From Catellatospora sichuanensis (GTDB lineage: Bacteria; Actinomycetota; Actinomycetes; Mycobacteriales; Micromonosporaceae): DNA of 64,000 bases. The notes below the pieces were generated by a model, which saw only the letters and a list, made by a program, of their open reading frames with translations, was not told where the DNA came from and did no database searches. Location of the stretch: positions 1-64,000 of the forward strand of contig NZ_VIQO01000034.1 in the NCBI RefSeq assembly GCF_007483665.1, written 5' to 3'. Below, piece after piece: positions 61,050 to 64,000 of this stretch. Each line of letters opens with the position of its first letter. The first letter of the stretch is position 1. Both the position numbers and the translations under genes were made by a program.

Positions 61050-61880
61050 TCACGCACCCGATTTCGCCGCGGTCCGCATCTGCCAGACCCGGGTGGCCAC
61101 GGCGATCACGGCGAGCCAGGTGAGGCCGAGCGCCCAGCCGCCGAGCACGTCGCTCGGGTAGTGCACGCCGAGATAGACACGCGACAGACCGACCAGGACG
61201 GTGCCCGCCGCCGCGGCGACCCACACCGTCGCCCACACCGTGCGATTGCTCGTCAGCATGCACACCAGCCAGGCCAGCAGCGCGAAGCCGACCAGCGAGC
61301 TGGCGCTGTGCCCGGACGGGAACGAGTACCCGGCCGCGGTGACCACCTGGTCGGGCGGGTTGGGCCGGTCCCGGCCGATGATCTCCTTGATGGCGTACAC
61401 GATCAGCTGCAGCAGGCCGAGCGTAAGCACTGCCAGGACCAGCGGATACCACGAGCGCCTGCGCCACCCGACAACCGCCACGGCGACCACGGCCGCGAGC
61501 ACGAGCGCGACCGCGCTGCCCAGGTCGGTGATCGCGATCTGGAGCCGGGTGAGGCCCGCAGTGCGGTGCCCGGCCAGCCACTCGACGGCCGGCCGGTCGA
61601 TGACGGTCAGGTCGTCTTCGTCGACCACCGCGTCGAGCACCTCCACGAACACCGACGCCAGCGTGAACACCAGCGCGGCCCCGATGGCCAGTAGCACGAT
61701 CTCGGCCGCGACCCGGGTGGTCAGCCAGGAGAACGCGGCCCGCCCGTGCCGGTCCGATGCGCGCGTCCAGCGTCGCCCGGCGAGGTACCCGGCCGCCGGA
61801 CGCACCGCACACACGACCGCGTACGCGGCCACCACGAGCACCGTCGCCACGGCCAGTCCGAGCAGCACGCTTCCGGTCAT
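61050..61880 (-). CDS. PAP2-family membrane phosphatase
   Basis: A 276-residue membrane protein with about six helices. The phosphatase motifs are KEIIGRDRPNPP, FPSGHSASS and SRVYLGVHYPSDVLGG, the standard three-part PAP2 active site. It should dephosphorylate undecaprenyl pyrophosphate or phosphatidate at the outer face. The ATG at 61878-61880 (MTGSVLLGL) is used since GGAGAGGAG lies just upstream of it; the ORF stays open nine codons further. It precedes the GH172 gene on the same strand, but the inverted repeat between them suggests separate control. Confidence 0.88.
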   Translation of the reverse strand: MTGSVLLGLAVATVLVVAAYAVVCAVRPAAGYLAGRRWTRASDRHGRAAFSWLTTRVAAEIVLLAIGAALVFTLASVFVEVLDAVVDEDDLTVIDRPAVEWLAGHRTAGLTRLQIAITDLGSAVALVLAAVVAVAVVGWRRRSWYPLVLAVLTLGLLQLIVYAIKEIIGRDRPNPPDQVVTAAGYSFPSGHSASSLVGFALLAWLVCMLTSNRTVWATVWVAAAAGTVLVGLSRVYLGVHYPSDVLGGWALGLTWLAVIAVATRVWQMRTAAKSGA

Positions 61881-62115
61881 ACCCCACTCCTCTCCGCCGG
61901 AAGCCATTCGATCAGAACCGGCTGGACGAAGTCTGGCAACGGGCCGCGCGGCGATCGCACACCGGCGTCACTCGTGATCCACTCCGGCCGCCCGACCGGC
62001 GGCGGCCTGTAGGGACTGTGTACCGCCGGTGTAGCGGGCGTGCCTAGCCTCGCCCGCAGACATCGCGTCAGGCGAGCCCCGGGTCCTGGGCTCGCCGCAC
62101 AGTGGGGAGGGCCGG

Positions 62116-62949
62116 ATGGTCACCAGGAGACGTCTGACGGGTGCCGCGCTCGCGTGTGCGCTGGCCGGTCCGGTCGCGGGGTGGGCGGGACAGGCGTCGG
62201 CCGCGCTGCCCGCGGTCGACATGGAGGCCGTCGTCAAGGCCGCGCAGATCGACCCGCGCCGGGCCGACTCGGCGATCACGCCCGGCAGCCGCGACAGCGT
62301 GCTGCTCGTGGAGAGTGCGCTGCAGGCCAAGGGGCTGCTTGCGGCGTCGTACGTCGACGGGCACTTCGGCACGAAGACCATCGACGCGTACGCGGCCTGG
62401 CAGCGGTCCCTGGGCTACACCGGGCTCGACGCCACCGGCCTGCCCGGCCCGACCTCGCTAGCGAAACTCGGCGAGCAGCGCTTCACCGTGGTGCGCCCGC
62501 TGTCGCCCGGGGCCGAGGTCACCTTCCGGGGCGTGCCGATGAACGCGCGTACCAAGGCGATGCTGCTCGAAGCCGAACGGCTGCTCGGCAGGCAGTTCGC
62601 CGTCACGCAGGGTTCGTACAGCCCCGGCGAGGATCCGACGTCCGCGGGCACCCACGACGGCGGCGGCGCACTCGACCTCGCCGTGGACGGACTGACCTCC
62701 ACCCAGCGCACGTCCGCCGTCCGCCGGCTGCGCCAGGTGGGCTTCGCCGCCTGGCTGCGCACCCCGTCCCAGGGGAACTGGCCGTATCACGTCCACGCGA
62801 TCGCGCTCGCCGACACCGACCTGTCCACCCCGGCGCGCAACCAGGCCGGCGACTACTACCTCGGCCTCAACGGGCTGGCCAACCGTGGCCCCGACGACGG
62901 CCCCGTGGTCGACCCGAAGGTCACCTGGGAGCAGTACCAGCGGGCGTGA
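62116..62949 (+). CDS. Secreted peptidoglycan-binding/VanY-like protein
   Basis: A 277-residue exported protein. It has a twin-arginine-like signal (MVTRRRLTGAALACALAG) cleaved near ASA. A peptidoglycan-binding domain 1 (~58-110: LLVESALQAKG, HFGTKTIDAYAAWQRSLG) is followed by an M15/VanY-like domain (~135-277) with GTHDGGGALDLAV and WPYHVHAIAL as zinc-ligand motifs. It probably trims peptide stems or binds wall peptidoglycan. ATG 62116 has GGAGG five bases upstream. Its 3' end overlaps the convergent DUF4142 gene by 29 bp. Confidence 0.82.
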   Translation: MVTRRRLTGAALACALAGPVAGWAGQASAALPAVDMEAVVKAAQIDPRRADSAITPGSRDSVLLVESALQAKGLLAASYVDGHFGTKTIDAYAAWQRSLGYTGLDATGLPGPTSLAKLGEQRFTVVRPLSPGAEVTFRGVPMNARTKAMLLEAERLLGRQFAVTQGSYSPGEDPTSAGTHDGGGALDLAVDGLTSTQRTSAVRRLRQVGFAAWLRTPSQGNWPYHVHAIALADTDLSTPARNQAGDYYLGLNGLANRGPDDGPVVDPKVTWEQYQRA

Positions 62950-63493
62950 CCGGGATCTGCACGTTCAGCTGAGCCGCCGCGGCCATGAGCTGCTCGTGGT
63001 GCTTGGCGATGACCGGCAGCGCGTCCTTGGCGAGCTGCACGACCGCCGGGTCCTGACCATTGGCGATCTCGGCCTGCGTCGCCGCCATCGCCGCCTCATG
63101 CGCCTTGAGCTGCGCCGGCACCCACGCCTGGTCGAACGGCGCACGGCTCAGTTGGTACATCTGCTGTATCACGGCCTGCTGCTCGGTGTTGGGTGCGTTG
63201 GGCAGCGCGACTCCCTGCTGCTGCGCCACGGACATCAGCGCGTCGTCGAGCTTCTGGTGATCGTCCTTGAACTCCGCGCCGAGCCGCACGACGACCGGCG
63301 AGGCGCCCTGATGGGTCGCCGCGAGATTGCTGGTCGTGATCTCCGCGAGGTTCGCCTGGTGCGCGGCGGCCAGGTATGCGTTGTCCTGTGGTGCTCGCGT
63401 GGCAGTAGGCGCTGCGGCGACCGGCCCTGCCGCGGTGGACAGCACGACGGCCAGGGCCGCGGCCAGCACATTGATGTTTCGCACGAAGCTCAT
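62921..63493 (-). CDS. DUF4142 exported protein
   Basis: A 190-residue exported protein with signal peptide (NINVLAAALAVVLSTAAG) and a helical DUF4142 domain (AYLAAAHQANLAEITTSNLA, VRLGAEFKDDHQKLDDALM, VIQQMYQLSRAPFDQAWVPA). This ferritin-like four-helix domain is common in the periplasm and cell wall; its function is unknown, with metal binding suggested by the conserved Glu/His pattern. The start is ATG 63491-63493. It is convergent with the VanY-like gene. Confidence 0.85.
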   Translation of the reverse strand: MSFVRNINVLAAALAVVLSTAAGPVAAAPTATRAPQDNAYLAAAHQANLAEITTSNLAATHQGASPVVVRLGAEFKDDHQKLDDALMSVAQQQGVALPNAPNTEQQAVIQQMYQLSRAPFDQAWVPAQLKAHEAAMAATQAEIANGQDPAVVQLAKDALPVIAKHHEQLMAAAAQLNVQIPVTPAGTAPR

Positions 63494-63727
63494 GGCCGTA
63501 CCCCCGTCGGCCGGGCACCGCGGTGGAAGCGGTGCTGCGCTTGACGGCCGTCCGACGGCGGGCGTATTCCGGCCGTGGTCCGGCCCCGTTTCGCCTGCCT
63601 TCTCCTCACCCGGCGAGTGGCGCCGCCGCCCGCATCCACGGGCGGCAGGCCTTTGTCGAGTTCCCCGCTTCGGCTCGGCCCAAAACCATGTTCCCAGGTT
63701 TTTCCTGCTCGTAGGCGTGATATCGAC

Positions 63728-63760
63728 GTGGCGGCCCCGGTTTGCGCCCGGAGCCGCCAC
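63728..63760 (-). terminator. Hairpin terminator after the edge methyltransferase
   Basis: GTGGCGGC (63728-63735) pairs with GCCGCCAC (63753-63760), with further CCGG pairing inside, just downstream of the minus-strand stop at 63769. The rest of 63494-63768 shows no gene. Confidence 0.55.
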
Positions 63761-63768
63761 GCTCGCCG

Positions 63769-64000
63769 TCAGCGCCGCTTCAGGGCGAAGACACCCCAGC
63801 CCAGGTACGGCCGCTGGTAGCGGACGTAGTCCAGCGGAGCCCGGTCGAGCTCCGCCCGGAACTCGCCGGCCAGCTCGTCGTCGGGGTTGGCGTCGAGCCA
63901 CTGCCGCACGGTGAACCACTGGGCGGCGACGTACCGGTCCCAGCTGTCCCCGTCGGCCAGCACCATCTCGACCAGGTCCCAGCCGAGGTCGCGGAACTGC
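63769..64000 (-). CDS. C-terminal part of a SAM-dependent methyltransferase (truncated by window)
   Basis: The frame is open to the right edge and gives about 77 C-terminal residues. DSWDRYVAAQWFTVRQWLDA and RYQRPYLGWGVFALKRR match the end of class I SAM methyltransferases common in Micromonosporaceae. The SAM-binding motifs lie outside the window, so the assignment rests on the tail alone. Confidence 0.65.
   Translation of the reverse strand, partial: QFRDLGWDLVEMVLADGDSWDRYVAAQWFTVRQWLDANPDDELAGEFRAELDRAPLDYVRYQRPYLGWGVFALKRR

Overview
The window is high-GC DNA (roughly 70% or more in most genes) with frequent GTG starts, 4-bp ATGA/GTGA overlaps, an F420-dependent oxidoreductase pair, a DUF4193 protein and ATPase-less sugar ABC operons. 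This fits a filamentous actinobacterium, most likely Micromonosporaceae; a Catellatospora/Actinoplanes-like genus is inference only. No rRNA, tRNA, CRISPR array or replication origin was seen.

Region 1 (1-3.4 kb) holds a methyltransferase and a divergent MocR-type regulator/EamA transporter pair. Region 2 (3.5-12 kb) is an accessory island. It contains a secreted Rhs polymorphic-toxin gene with a large out-of-frame internal deletion, whose low-GC tip resembles toxin type 44, followed by a membrane-anchored candidate immunity protein. A DUF4240 gene lies between an ISL3 relic and a decayed ISL3 copy with visible terminal inverted repeats, and a decayed IS1380-type transposase follows.

Region 3 (12-26 kb) carries a cupredoxin lipoprotein coupled to an unusual membrane-protein/DyP-peroxidase fusion, a GNAT-aminotransferase fusion, a membrane spermidine-synthase-like protein, a CDF metal exporter, DUF4419, a sugar ABC operon, and an HxlR/methyltransferase pair with a palindrome between them. 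Region 4 (26-34 kb) has a spermidine-synthase-like gene preceded by a coupled mini-ORF, a tandem glycine riboswitch with gcvH-glyA but only a stub of gcvT, a secreted M23 peptidase, an ArsB/NhaD-type transporter coupled to a CBS protein, an RbsC-like membrane protein and DUF4193.

Region 5 (35-46 kb) contains a GH43 enzyme and a biosynthetic operon: KAS III (OleA-like), GT2, P450, AMP ligase (OleC-like) and NAD epimerase (OleD-like). A divergent second P450 lies on the other side of a TnpB element that sits at the operon's 5' end. This resembles head-to-head fatty-acyl condensation (olefin/beta-lactone) logic without an OleB, and is the best candidate here for an undescribed pathway. Region 6 (46-55.9 kb) has a tiny Ca2+-loop protein, a ketopantoate-reductase-like enzyme, two F420 enzymes, a PadR-controlled ABC exporter, two small unknowns and a D-threo-aldolase/D-serine-dehydratase-like enzyme. 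Region 7 (56-64 kb) is a secreted cell-envelope set: an M23 peptidase and a GH172 enzyme that each end in six FG-GAP repeats and face each other, then a PAP2 phosphatase, a peptidoglycan-binding/VanY-like protein, DUF4142 and the end of a methyltransferase. The two M23 genes share a distinctive upstream motif, which suggests common control.
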